A stretch of 64,000 nt of DNA, taken from the NCBI RefSeq assembly GCF_001905505.1, contig NZ_LIPG01000003.1:1550001-1614000 (forward strand). The letters are read 5' to 3'. The stretch comes from Streptomyces sp. CB02058 (GTDB lineage: Bacteria > Actinomycetota > Actinomycetes > Streptomycetales > Streptomycetaceae). Shown here piece after piece: positions 1 through 7,993 of the stretch. A program made the translations under genes and the position numbers. Under the pieces are notes generated by a model, which had not been told where the DNA came from, did no database searches, and was given only the letters and a program-made list of their open reading frames with translations. Each line of letters opens with the position of its first letter. Within the stretch, counting starts at the first letter, position 1.

Positions 1-20
1 GGCTGTGCGGCTGGGGACCC

Positions 21-88
21 TCGATACGCCAGTGTACCGATACGCTCGTGTACCGATACGCCTGCGTATCGGTACACTGGCGTATCGA
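21..88. promoter_or_regulatory. Operator-like inverted and direct repeat cluster
   Basis: A perfect 24-nt inverted repeat (21-44 against 65-88) encloses a 20-nt spacer holding a further direct copy of its inner part: GTGTACCGATACG occurs at 32-44 and 48-60 and inverted at 65-77. Three closely spaced copies of one half-site ahead of a gene are typical of a TetR-family or similar dimeric repressor operator. It lies 59 bp before the PAP2 gene. A regulator gene may lie just left of the window; that part is inference. Confidence 0.6.
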
Positions 89-146
89 TACGTCCGGACT
101 GGCCGGACCGATGTCGTAACAGCGCACCGTCAGCAAAGGGGCACGG

Positions 147-962
147 GTGATGCACACCCGCAGGGAGCCTGCGGAGCGGGAGCCGGACATATCAGCCCGA
201 CCGCCCCTCGTCCGTGAGCTGCTTCTCGTAGCCGGACTCTTCCTCGTCTACAAACTCGGCCGGATGGCCGCGACCGGCCATGTCGACGAGGCCTTCCACA
301 ACGCCGGACAGGTCTGGGGCTTCGAACGAGCCGCAGGGCTCCCCGGCGAAGGCGCCGTGCAGGGCCTTCTGCTGCACAGTCCCACCCTGATCCAGGCGGC
401 GAACACCTACTACGCGACCGTGCACTTCCCGGCGACGCTGGCGTTCCTGATCTGGCTGTACTGGCGCAAGCCGCGCCACTACGTCTGGTCGCGCCGCATC
501 CTGACCGCGCTCACCGGCGCGGCACTCGCCGTGCACCTGCTCTTCCCGCTCGCGCCGCCGAGGATGCTGCACGCGGCGGGCCTCGTCGACACCGGCCAGG
601 TCTACGGCCCGACGGTGTACGGGGACAGCCCCGCGACCGACCCGATGGCCAACCAGTTCGCCGCCATGCCCTCCCTGCACTTCGGCTGGGCCCTCGTGAT
701 CGCCGTCGGGCTCATCGTCGCGACCCGCTCCCGGTGGCGCCTGCTGTGGCTGCTGCACCCCCTGATCACGCTGCTCGTCATCGTGGGTACCGCCAACCAC
801 TACTGGCTCGACTCGATCGTGGTCTCCGCGATGCTCGCCGTCGCCTACGCCGCGATCAGGCTGCCCAGCACCCCGATCACCCCCCACCTCCCGTGGCCGG
901 CCGCCGTCCCCGCCCAGCGCTACGCGTCCCCGGCGTACGCACGACAGGGGGTACGCCGATGA
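147..962 (+). CDS. PAP2-superfamily membrane phosphatase
   Basis: Multi-pass membrane protein of about 271 aa with the PAP2 (type 2 phosphatidic acid phosphatase) signature: PSLHFGW at residues 175-181 and NHYWLD at 217-222, giving the two conserved histidines (H178, H218) and an Asp (D222). Members hydrolyse lipid phosphates or transfer phospho-head groups (inositol phosphoryl-ceramide synthase-like subgroup) at the membrane. The start could be GTG 147 or ATG 150; an AAAGGGG ribosome site at 135-141 fits either. It overlaps the next gene by ATGA, so the two are translationally coupled. Substrate unknown. The repeat-rich site at 21-88 probably regulates the pair. Confidence 0.85.
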   Translation: MMHTRREPAEREPDISARPPLVRELLLVAGLFLVYKLGRMAATGHVDEAFHNAGQVWGFERAAGLPGEGAVQGLLLHSPTLIQAANTYYATVHFPATLAFLIWLYWRKPRHYVWSRRILTALTGAALAVHLLFPLAPPRMLHAAGLVDTGQVYGPTVYGDSPATDPMANQFAAMPSLHFGWALVIAVGLIVATRSRWRLLWLLHPLITLLVIVGTANHYWLDSIVVSAMLAVAYAAIRLPSTPITPHLPWPAAVPAQRYASPAYARQGVRR

Positions 963-2008
963 ACGCCACGCTCATGGCCGTCGCGCTCTCCCTGGTGTCC
1001 GCCGTCGCCTACGCCTCCGCCGCGGTGGCCCAGGCCCGGCTCGCCGGCCGAACCGACCCCTCCACCGGAGCGCTGCGGCTGATGGCCCGCGGAGCCTGGT
1101 GGTCGGCGGTCGGCCTGAACGCGGCCGGGGCCCTCCTGCACGTCGCCGCGCTGAAATACGGACCGCTCACCCTGGTCCAGCCGCTCGGCGCGCTCACCCT
1201 CGTGGCCGCCGTCCCGCTGGGAGCCCGCTCGGCGGGGCGCCGCGTCAGCCGTACGGAATGGCGCGGGACGCTCCTGACCCTCCTCGGCCTCGCCGCGCTG
1301 CTCCTGGCGGCCGGAGGCACCGCGCCGCACGACACGCTGACGCTGCCCGAGGCCGTGGGCGTCGGGGCCGTGACCATGACGCTCGTCGCGGTCCTCAGCC
1401 GCCCGGGCACCCGGCCCGGCCTCCGGCACGCCGCCGCTTCGGGCATCACCTCCGGGGTGGCCTCCGCGCTCACCCAGACGCTGACGGTCGCCGCCACCGA
1501 CCACTCGGGGCCGCTGCTCAGCTGGCGGCTGGTGACCGTGGCACTGCTCGTCTCCTTCTTCGCCCTGGGCGGCCTGCTGCTCTCCCAGACCGCCTACCGG
1601 GGCGGCCTGGGCGCCCCGCTCGCCGTGGTCACCCTCACCAATCCGGTGGCCGCCGCTGCCATCGGTCTGGTCCTGCTCGGCGAACGTCTCCAGGGCGGGC
1701 TGCTCGGGGTGATCCCGGCGCTCATCGGGGCTGCCGCCGCCGTGCGGGGCGTGATCCTGCTCAGCCGCGCGCAGGCGGAGGGCGAGCCCGAAGCCCTGGC
1801 CACGGCACCGGTCCCGGCCGTGTCACCCGCGCCGAGCGCGCCACCCGCCCCGGCCGTTCCGGTGCTGCCCGTCCCGGCCGGGCCACCCGCGCCGGGTGTG
1901 CCGTCGCGGGTCGTCATCGCCGTGCCGTCCCTCTCCGTCCCCCGCCCCGCCGAGCCGATCCTGCTCAGGGCGGAGCCGGTCGGGACTCAGGGTGGCCCCG
2001 GGCAGTAG
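959..2008 (+). CDS. DMT-family (EamA-like) integral membrane transporter
   Basis: A 349-aa protein with about nine or ten hydrophobic helices over its first 285 residues, alternating with short loops as in drug/metabolite transporters of the DMT superfamily. The start ATG at 959 overlaps the PAP2 stop (ATGA); an upstream start would lie wholly inside the PAP2 gene. The last 70 or so residues are a cytosolic Pro/Ala/Val-rich tail of tandem APAPAVPVLPVP-like character, not part of the family fold. Substrate cannot be inferred. The coupling suggests a shared role with the PAP2 protein, perhaps lipid or small-molecule handling at the membrane. Confidence 0.75.
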   Translation: MNATLMAVALSLVSAVAYASAAVAQARLAGRTDPSTGALRLMARGAWWSAVGLNAAGALLHVAALKYGPLTLVQPLGALTLVAAVPLGARSAGRRVSRTEWRGTLLTLLGLAALLLAAGGTAPHDTLTLPEAVGVGAVTMTLVAVLSRPGTRPGLRHAAASGITSGVASALTQTLTVAATDHSGPLLSWRLVTVALLVSFFALGGLLLSQTAYRGGLGAPLAVVTLTNPVAAAAIGLVLLGERLQGGLLGVIPALIGAAAAVRGVILLSRAQAEGEPEALATAPVPAVSPAPSAPPAPAVPVLPVPAGPPAPGVPSRVVIAVPSLSVPRPAEPILLRAEPVGTQGGPGQ

Positions 2009-2019
2009 TCCTGGCCCAT

Positions 2020-2048
2020 CCCCTCGGGCCGACAGACGGCCCGAGGGG
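2020..2048. terminator. Hairpin between convergent DMT and PadR genes
   Basis: A perfect 12-bp stem (CCCCTCGGGCCG, 2020-2031, with its complement at 2037-2048) and a 5-nt loop lie 12 nt after the DMT stop and before the 3' end of the convergent padR gene. It lacks a U-run, as usual in Streptomyces, and would serve both directions. Confidence 0.75.
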
Positions 2049-2115
2049 GAGCGCGGAGCCGCCCGAAGCCCGGAGACGTGCTCGCCGGCGTCCGGGACGC
2101 AGGGGAGCGTCCGAC

Positions 2116-2709
2116 CTAACCGGCGTCCGAGAACCCGGCCCCGGCGCCGCCCTCCGTCCCGGAACGCCCGGACCCCTCCAGATCGTCGATCGCCCTGGTC
2201 AGCCAGCCGGTCCAGAACGTCTCCAGGTCGATCCCCCCGCGCAGCACCAGATGACGCAGCCGGTCCTCGTCGGCGGTCCGCTCCGGAGGGAAGTCCCGCC
2301 GCTCGATCTCCAGGTACTCCGCCAGCTGTCCCTGGTGCAGCACGAGATGCCTGCGCAGCTCCCCGGCGAGACCGGGCGCCCCGACCACGGCGGCCGCCCT
2401 CATCCTGAGCAGCAGCGGATCGCGGACCGGCCGCGGGTCCTCGGCCAGCGACACCCAGCCGGCCAGCTCCTCGCGGCCCGCGGCCAGCACCTCGTACTCC
2501 TTCTTCTGCCCACGGGCCCGCTGCGCCGACGGCAGGACCCGGATGTGCCCGGCCTGTTCCAGCTTTCCCAGCTCGCGGTAGATCTGCTGATGCGTGGACG
2601 GCCAGAAGTAGCCGATCGACCGGTCGAACCTCCGCGTCAGTTCGAGACCGGACGACGGCTTCTCGAGCAGGGCCGTGAGGATCGCGTGCGGCAGTGACAT
2701 GGTGTGCAT
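2116..2709 (-). CDS. PadR-family transcriptional regulator
   Basis: About 195 aa. Residues 4-80 form the PadR winged helix (LPHAILTALLEKPSSGLELTR at the start, then QIYRELGKLEQAGHI with the recognition helix and wing), followed by an all-helical C-terminal dimerisation domain (PadR_C/Vir_Tra type). ATG 2709 and ATG 2700 (MSLPHAIL) are both possible starts; the family consensus favours 2700. It lies 25 bp downstream of the fadH-like gene on the same strand, so it is probably cotranscribed and autoregulated through the palindrome at 4806-4819. Effector unknown. Confidence 0.85.
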   Translation of the reverse strand: MHTMSLPHAILTALLEKPSSGLELTRRFDRSIGYFWPSTHQQIYRELGKLEQAGHIRVLPSAQRARGQKKEYEVLAAGREELAGWVSLAEDPRPVRDPLLLRMRAAAVVGAPGLAGELRRHLVLHQGQLAEYLEIERRDFPPERTADEDRLRHLVLRGGIDLETFWTGWLTRAIDDLEGSGRSGTEGGAGAGFSDAG

Positions 2710-2734
2710 CCTAGGGACGGCGTGTCCCGCCCCG

Positions 2735-4750
2735 TCACAGCTCCGCGGCCAGCTCCGTGCCCTGGCGGATCGCGCGCTTGGCGTCCAGCTCGGCCGCCAC
2801 GTCGGCGCCGCCGATCAGATGCACGGGCCGGCCCGCCGCGCGCAGCTCCTCGTACAGCTCACGCCGGGGTTCCTGGCCCGCGCACAGCACCACCGTGTCG
2901 ACCGGAAGCAGATGCTGCTCGCCGTCCACCGTGAGGTGCAGCCCCGCGTCGTCGATGAGGTCGTACGAGGCGCCCGCGATCATCGTCACGCCCCGGTGGC
3001 GCAGTTCGGTCCGGTGGATCCAGCCGGTGGTCTTGCCCAGGCCGGCCCCGACCTTGGTCGTCTTGCGCTGCACCAGGTGCACCGTGCGCGGTGTCTTCGG
3101 GCGCTCCGGGGCCCGAAGCCCGCCCCGGTCCGCGTAACCGGTGTCCACACCCCACTGCCTGAAGAAGACCTCGGGGTCCAGGCTCGCGCCGTCGCCACCG
3201 TCGGTCAGGAACTCGGCGACGTCGAAACCGATTCCGCCCGCGCCGATCACCGCCACCCGGTCGCCGACCTCCGCGCCGTCACGCAGGACGTCCAGGTAGC
3301 TGACCACGCTCGGGTGCCCGACGCCGGGGATGGCGGGGGTGCGCGGCTCGACTCCGGTGGCGAGGACGATCTCGTCGAACCCTTCGACCGCGGCGGCCGT
3401 GGCCGGGGTACCGAGCCGCAGCTCGACGCCCTCCTCGGCGAGCCGCGTACGGAAGTAGCGCAGCGTCTCGTCGAACTCCTCCTTGCCGGGGACCCGTCGC
3501 GCGACGTTCAGCTGGCCGCCGATCTCGTCGGCCGTGTCGAACAGCGTCACCGCGTGACCGCGCTCGGAGGCCGTGACCGCGCACGCAAGCCCCGCGGGCC
3601 CGGCGCCGACGACGGCGACGCGCTTGCGCGTACGGGTCGGGGACAGCACCAGCTCCGTCTCGTGGCAGGCGCGGGGATTCACCAGGCAGGAGGTGATCTG
3701 CAGGCTGAAGATGTGGTCCAGGCAGGCCTGGTTGCAGCCGATGCAGGTGTTGATCGCGTCGGCACGGCCCTCGGCCGCCTTCGCCACGAAATCCGGGTCG
3801 GCGAGGAAGGGCCGTGCCATCGACACCATGTCCGCGCGGCCCGAGGCGAGCACCTCCTCGGCCAGTTCGGGGGTGTTGATGCGGTTGCTGGTCACCAGCG
3901 GAACCGAGACCGCGCCGCGGACCCGCTCCGTCACCCAGGTGAAGGCGCCGCGCGGCACCGAGGTGGCGATGGTCGGGATACGGGCCTCGTGCCAGCCGAT
4001 GCCGGTGTTGATGATGGTCGCCCCGGCGGCCTCGATCTCGCGGGCTAGGTGCACGACCTCCTCCAGGGTGGAACCACCCGGCACCAGGTCCAGCATCGAC
4101 AGCCGGTAGATCAGGATGAAGTCGGGGCCGACCCGCTCGCGGACCCTGCGCACGATCTCGACGGGGAAGCGGATGCGGTTCTCGTACGAACCACCCCAGC
4201 GGTCCTCGCGGTGATTGGTCGCCGCGACGATGAACTCGTTGATCAGATAGCCCTCGGAGCCCATGATCTCGACCCCGTCGTAGCCGGCGCGGCGCGCGAG
4301 TTGTGCCGCCCGCACGAAGTCCTCGATGGTCTCCTCGACCTCGTCGTCCGTCAGCGCGTGCGGGGTGAACCCGCTGATCGGAGCTTTGAGCGCACTGGGC
4401 GCCACCAGGTCCGGGTGGTGGGCGTAGCGCCCGAAGTGCAGGATCTGCATCGCGATCCGGCTGCCCGCCGCGTGCACGGCCGAGGTGACTTCGGCGTGCT
4501 GCTCCGCCTCCGCCTCGGTGGTCATCTTCGCGCCGCCGGGGAAGGAGCACGCACGCTCGCTGGGCGCGATCCCGCCGGTGACGATGAGGCCCACCCCACC
4601 GCGCGCCCGCGCCGCGTAGAACGCCGCCATCCGCTCGAAACCACGCTCGACCTCCTCGAGGCCGATGTGCATCGAGCCCATCAGCACCCGGTTGGGGAGC
4701 GTGGTGAACCCGAGATCGAGCGGGCTCAGCAGGGTGGGGTACGGGCTCAT
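2735..4750 (-). CDS. fadH: NADPH-dependent 2,4-dienoyl-CoA reductase
   Basis: A 671-aa flavo-iron-sulfur enzyme of the old yellow enzyme/trimethylamine dehydrogenase type. It reduces 2,4-dienoyl-CoA so that polyunsaturated fatty acids can enter beta-oxidation. Residues 1-330 are the FMN-binding TIM barrel, with the active-site tyrosine (SEGYLINEF, Y168) and histidine (IGWHEAR, H254). Cys 336, 339, 343 and 355 form the 4Fe-4S motif. VAVVGAGPAGLAC opens the FAD domain and VAVIGAGGIGFDVAE the NADPH fold. Start ATG 4750 follows GGAGAC; the upstream in-frame extension crosses the promoter. Very close to the family length; function may include other enones. Confidence 0.88.
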   Translation of the reverse strand: MSPYPTLLSPLDLGFTTLPNRVLMGSMHIGLEEVERGFERMAAFYAARARGGVGLIVTGGIAPSERACSFPGGAKMTTEAEAEQHAEVTSAVHAAGSRIAMQILHFGRYAHHPDLVAPSALKAPISGFTPHALTDDEVEETIEDFVRAAQLARRAGYDGVEIMGSEGYLINEFIVAATNHREDRWGGSYENRIRFPVEIVRRVRERVGPDFILIYRLSMLDLVPGGSTLEEVVHLAREIEAAGATIINTGIGWHEARIPTIATSVPRGAFTWVTERVRGAVSVPLVTSNRINTPELAEEVLASGRADMVSMARPFLADPDFVAKAAEGRADAINTCIGCNQACLDHIFSLQITSCLVNPRACHETELVLSPTRTRKRVAVVGAGPAGLACAVTASERGHAVTLFDTADEIGGQLNVARRVPGKEEFDETLRYFRTRLAEEGVELRLGTPATAAAVEGFDEIVLATGVEPRTPAIPGVGHPSVVSYLDVLRDGAEVGDRVAVIGAGGIGFDVAEFLTDGGDGASLDPEVFFRQWGVDTGYADRGGLRAPERPKTPRTVHLVQRKTTKVGAGLGKTTGWIHRTELRHRGVTMIAGASYDLIDDAGLHLTVDGEQHLLPVDTVVLCAGQEPRRELYEELRAAGRPVHLIGGADVAAELDAKRAIRQGTELAAEL

Positions 4751-4805
4751 CCGGGTCTCCTCGCAGGTGTCGTCGAGCCAGTTGTAGACCACCCGGAACG
4801 CTTTA

Positions 4806-4819
4806 TGCAACTAGTTGCA
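4806..4819. promoter_or_regulatory. Palindromic operator candidate in fadH/doxX divergent promoter
   Basis: TGCAACTAGTTGCA is a perfect 14-bp palindrome in the intergenic region between the divergent fadH (start 4750) and doxX (start 4960) genes. Its position and symmetry fit the binding site of the PadR regulator encoded downstream of fadH; this pairing is inferred. Confidence 0.6.
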
Positions 4820-4959
4820 CAATGGCGTACGTCGCAGTCCTCGCAGGGTCGGTCCACGAATGGCGTAACACCACCGGACCTCGCTTCCCGGCCCGGACGA
4901 CAGTGGATGCGTACGCCTTCCCTCCCGCGCGCACCCTCCTCGCCGACAGGAGCCACCCC

Positions 4960-5499
4960 ATGACCTGCATCAACCGACGTGACCTAGGACTCCTCGTGCT
5001 CAGGGTCGGGACGGGGGCGGTCCTCGCGGCCCACGGCAGCCAGAAACTGGCCGGGTGGTTCGGCGGAGGCGGCATCGAGGGCACCACCGCGGCCATGGAG
5101 GCCATGGGCTTCGACCCGCCGAAGCACAGCGCCATGGCCGCCGGACTCGGCGAGACGGGCGGCGGAATCCTGCTGGCCCTCGGACTGGCCACCCCGGCCG
5201 CCGGCGCTGCCGCGGCCGGCACGATGGCGGGTGCCGTCGCCGTACACGCGCCCGCGGGCTTCTTCGCGACCGCCGGCGGCTACGAGTACCCCGCGTTCCT
5301 GGGCTTCACCGCCGCCGCGATCGGGGTGACCGGTGCCGGACGCTACTCCCTGGACCATGCCACCGGGCATGTCCTGGACCGGCCCTGGGTCGTCGCCCTC
5401 GCGTTCGCCGGAAGCGCGCTCGCGGCGGCAGCCGTCGTCGGCCGACGCGCCAAGGGGCAGACGGCCGCCGAGGGCGAGCCGACGGACGACAACGCCTGA
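4960..5499 (+). CDS. DoxX-family membrane protein
   Basis: A 179-aa protein with four predicted membrane helices and the DoxX N-terminal pattern LVLRVGTGAVLAAHGSQKL, followed by a Gly-rich loop and GLGETGGGILLALGL. DoxX proteins are small quinone-pool or thiol-redox-linked membrane proteins whose exact role is unclear. ATG 4960 is preceded by ACAGGAG; the longer upstream frame would include promoter sequence. Divergent from fadH and possibly sharing the palindrome at 4806. The C-terminus is short, acidic and cytosolic. Confidence 0.85.
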   Translation: MTCINRRDLGLLVLRVGTGAVLAAHGSQKLAGWFGGGGIEGTTAAMEAMGFDPPKHSAMAAGLGETGGGILLALGLATPAAGAAAAGTMAGAVAVHAPAGFFATAGGYEYPAFLGFTAAAIGVTGAGRYSLDHATGHVLDRPWVVALAFAGSALAAAAVVGRRAKGQTAAEGEPTDDNA

Positions 5500-5551
5500 C
5501 GCGCCCTGACGCCCCCGCATTGATCTGCGTTTCAGGGGCATCCGGCAGTGC

Positions 5552-6394
5552 ATGAATACGAACGCAATGTCGATGAACGCACGAGGTCAGGCCAGACGGG
5601 CGGCCAACAGCCGGGCCGTGGAAGCGGGAGCCCGCGCCGGGTTCGTGGCCCGTGGAGTGATCTACCTCCTGGTGGGCCTGCTGGCCCTGCGCATCGCCTT
5701 CTCCGACGGGGGCGGGAAGCAGGCCGACCGAGGCGGCGCGATCGCGGAGATAGCCGAGAAGCCCTTCGGGAACCTCCTGCTCTGGGTGCTGGGCGTGGCC
5801 CTGGCCGGGATGGCGCTCTGGCGGCTGTCCGAGGCGTTGTTCGGGCAGGCCGGCCCGGACGGACGCAAGGCGGGCAAGCGGGCCATGGCCGCGGCCCGTT
5901 TCGTCTTCTACTCCTTCGCGTCGTACTCCGTCCTCTCCTACGCCGCCGGTGACAGCGGCAGCGGCAGCGGATCCAGCGACCGGCAGACCGACGACGTCAC
6001 GGCGCGCGCCCTGGAGTGGACCGGTGGCCAGTGGATCGTCGGGATCGCCGGAGCCGCCGTGACCTGCGCGGGCCTGTGGATCGCCGGACGGGCCGTCATG
6101 CGCAAGTTCCACAAGCATCTGAAGATGGCCGAGATGACGAAGAAGGTCCGTCAGGCCGTCGATGTCACCGGTGTCTTCGGCGGAGCCGTCCGGGGTGCGG
6201 TCTTCGCGACGGCCGGCGGGTTCGCCGTGGCCGCCGCCGTCCAGCACGAACCGGGCCGCGCCAAGGGCATGGACGACACCCTGCGCTCCTTCACCGAGAC
6301 TCCCGCGGGGCCCTGGCTGCTCGTGCTGGTCGCGCTCGGCCTCGCCGCCTTCGGCCTCTTCTCCTGGGCCAACGCGCGCTGGCGCAGGGTCTGA
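5552..6394 (+). CDS. DUF1206 integral membrane protein
   Basis: About 280 aa made of three repeats, each with a two-helix unit (GARAGFVARGVIYLLVGLLA; then an ARFVFYSFASYSVLSYAAGD unit; then GVFGGAVRGAVFATAGGFAVAAAV). This is the DUF1206 layout found widely in Streptomyces; function unknown. ATGs at 5552, 5567 and 5573 are close together, so the exact start is uncertain. It lies 52 bp after doxX on the same strand and may be cotranscribed. A Ser/Gly linker (about residue 133-140) separates the second and third unit. Confidence 0.8.
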   Translation: MNTNAMSMNARGQARRAANSRAVEAGARAGFVARGVIYLLVGLLALRIAFSDGGGKQADRGGAIAEIAEKPFGNLLLWVLGVALAGMALWRLSEALFGQAGPDGRKAGKRAMAAARFVFYSFASYSVLSYAAGDSGSGSGSSDRQTDDVTARALEWTGGQWIVGIAGAAVTCAGLWIAGRAVMRKFHKHLKMAEMTKKVRQAVDVTGVFGGAVRGAVFATAGGFAVAAAVQHEPGRAKGMDDTLRSFTETPAGPWLLVLVALGLAAFGLFSWANARWRRV

Positions 6395-6473
6395 ACCGCA
6401 GCCGTGACGGACAGGGTGCCCGGCCGACCGGCCGGGCCCGGCTTTACCAGGGTGTCCGACCGGCAGGGGGTGG

Positions 6474-6522
6474 GGGGCTTCGCCGGGACGGCCGACCGGC
6501 CGGGTGCAGGGGCTTCGCCGGG
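6474..6522. repeat. Short direct repeat in convergent intergenic region
   Basis: GGGGCTTCGCCGGG occurs at 6474-6487 and 6509-6522, each followed by a GACCGG-containing stretch, in the 219-bp gap between the convergent DUF1206 and photolyase genes. The gap is built from shuffled GGCCGACCGG/CCGGGC blocks and probably arose by slippage; it could also form termination hairpins. Confidence 0.5.
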
Positions 6523-6613
6523 CCGACCGGTTGGGCCCGCCGGTCGCAGAGGGGCTTCGGTGCGGCCCGGCTGCCCGCCGGTTCCGGTGCGGTCCGCTTC
6601 GGCCGAGCCGGCC

Positions 6614-7993
6614 TCAGTCGAGTCCGCGTGCGTCCTTGAAGCGCGCCAGCCCTTCCGGCAGTCCGACGACCGGATCCGGATAGTCGTAGGCGGAGCGCTC
6701 CGAGCCCGGCAGCTTCCACGGCTCATGGACGGCGGACCCTGCGATCCCCGCGAGTTCGGGCACCCAGCGGCGTACGTACTCACCCTTCGGGTCGTACCGC
6801 TTGGCCTGCGTCACCGGATTCAGGACCCTGTTGGGCCGGGTGTCCGTGCCCGTGCCCGCCACCCACTGCCAGTTCAGCTGATTGTTGGCGATGTCCCCGT
6901 CGACCAGAAGCTCGAGGAAATGACGCGCTCCGGTGCGCCAGTCGATGTACAGCGTCTTGGTGAGGAAGCTTGCCGCCAGCAGCCGTCCCCTGTTGTGCAT
7001 CCAGCCCTGGTGGAGCAGCTGACGCATCGCCGCGTCGACGATCGGATAGCCGGTGCGGCCCTCCTTCCAGGCGGCCGTGTCCTTCTCCGCCGCCCGCCCG
7101 GTGCGCCAACGGTCGTCCCGGGGGCGGTAGTCGGAGCGGGATGCCTCCGGGTGCGCGGCCAGGACCTGGTGGTGGAAGTCCCGCCAGCACAACTGCCGCA
7201 CGAACGCCTCCGCCCCCGGACCGCCCGCAGCGCGGGCCCGGTCGACGAGCTCGGTGGGGGAGAGGGTGCCGAAGTGCAGATGCGGCGAGAGCCGCGAGGT
7301 CGCGTCACCTGCGAGGTCGTCGTGACGGTCCTCGTACGACGCGAGACCGTTCCGGCGCCAAGCGCCGAACAGCTTGCGCCCCTCGGTCTCCCCGCCCTTT
7401 GCGAGGCCGGGGGAGAGTCCCGTGAGCCCGGACCGCGAAGGCAGCGGCACGGACCCGGGGTCCTTCGGTACGCGCACGGTACGAGGAGCCCCGAACGGGG
7501 AGCGGGTCCCCTCGCCGGACCAGCGCCGGAAGTACGGGGTGAAGACGGCGAAGTGGTCCCTTCCCGCCCCCGAGGGCACCACCGCGCCGGGTGCGACCGC
7601 CGTGACGACCGCGTCGTGCACCCGCAGCGGGCAGCCCATCGACGAGAGCGTTTCGCGCAGCCGCTCCTCGCGTCGCTGGGCGAACGCGCTGACGCCGGCC
7701 GCCACGTGAACCGCGTCCGCACCGGTCTCCTTGACGACCCTGCCGACCTCGTCGGCGACATCACCCCGGCGGACGACCAGACGCCCGCCCCGCTCGCGGA
7801 GCCCCGCGTCGAGGTCGTGCAGGCAGTCGGAGAGGAACGCGCGCCGGTTGGGCGCGTCGTACCCGGCGTCGTGGACGGCGTCGTCCAGGACGAACAGGGG
7901 GACCACCTCGTCGGCCGAGGCCAGGGCCGCGTGCAGCGGTGGATGGTCGTGCAGCCGGAGGTCGGAGGTGAAGAGGACCACTGCCACGGTCAT
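6614..7993 (-). CDS. phr: Deoxyribodipyrimidine photolyase
   Basis: A 459-aa DNA photolyase of the cryptochrome/photolyase family, which repairs cyclobutane pyrimidine dimers using blue light and FADH. The N-terminal Rossmann antenna domain starts TVAVVLFTSDLRLHDHPPL. The C-terminal FAD domain holds SRLSPHLHFGTLSP, WREFxx-type sequence (CWRDFHHQVL) and the MHNRGRLLAASFLTK...WQWVAGTGTD block that binds FAD and the lesion. Start ATG 7993 overlaps the stop of the upstream SDR gene (ATGA), so the two form an operon. A pigment operon also carrying photolyase genes is known in Streptomyces, but no carotenoid gene is visible here. Confidence 0.92.
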   Translation of the reverse strand: MTVAVVLFTSDLRLHDHPPLHAALASADEVVPLFVLDDAVHDAGYDAPNRRAFLSDCLHDLDAGLRERGGRLVVRRGDVADEVGRVVKETGADAVHVAAGVSAFAQRREERLRETLSSMGCPLRVHDAVVTAVAPGAVVPSGAGRDHFAVFTPYFRRWSGEGTRSPFGAPRTVRVPKDPGSVPLPSRSGLTGLSPGLAKGGETEGRKLFGAWRRNGLASYEDRHDDLAGDATSRLSPHLHFGTLSPTELVDRARAAGGPGAEAFVRQLCWRDFHHQVLAAHPEASRSDYRPRDDRWRTGRAAEKDTAAWKEGRTGYPIVDAAMRQLLHQGWMHNRGRLLAASFLTKTLYIDWRTGARHFLELLVDGDIANNQLNWQWVAGTGTDTRPNRVLNPVTQAKRYDPKGEYVRRWVPELAGIAGSAVHEPWKLPGSERSAYDYPDPVVGLPEGLARFKDARGLD

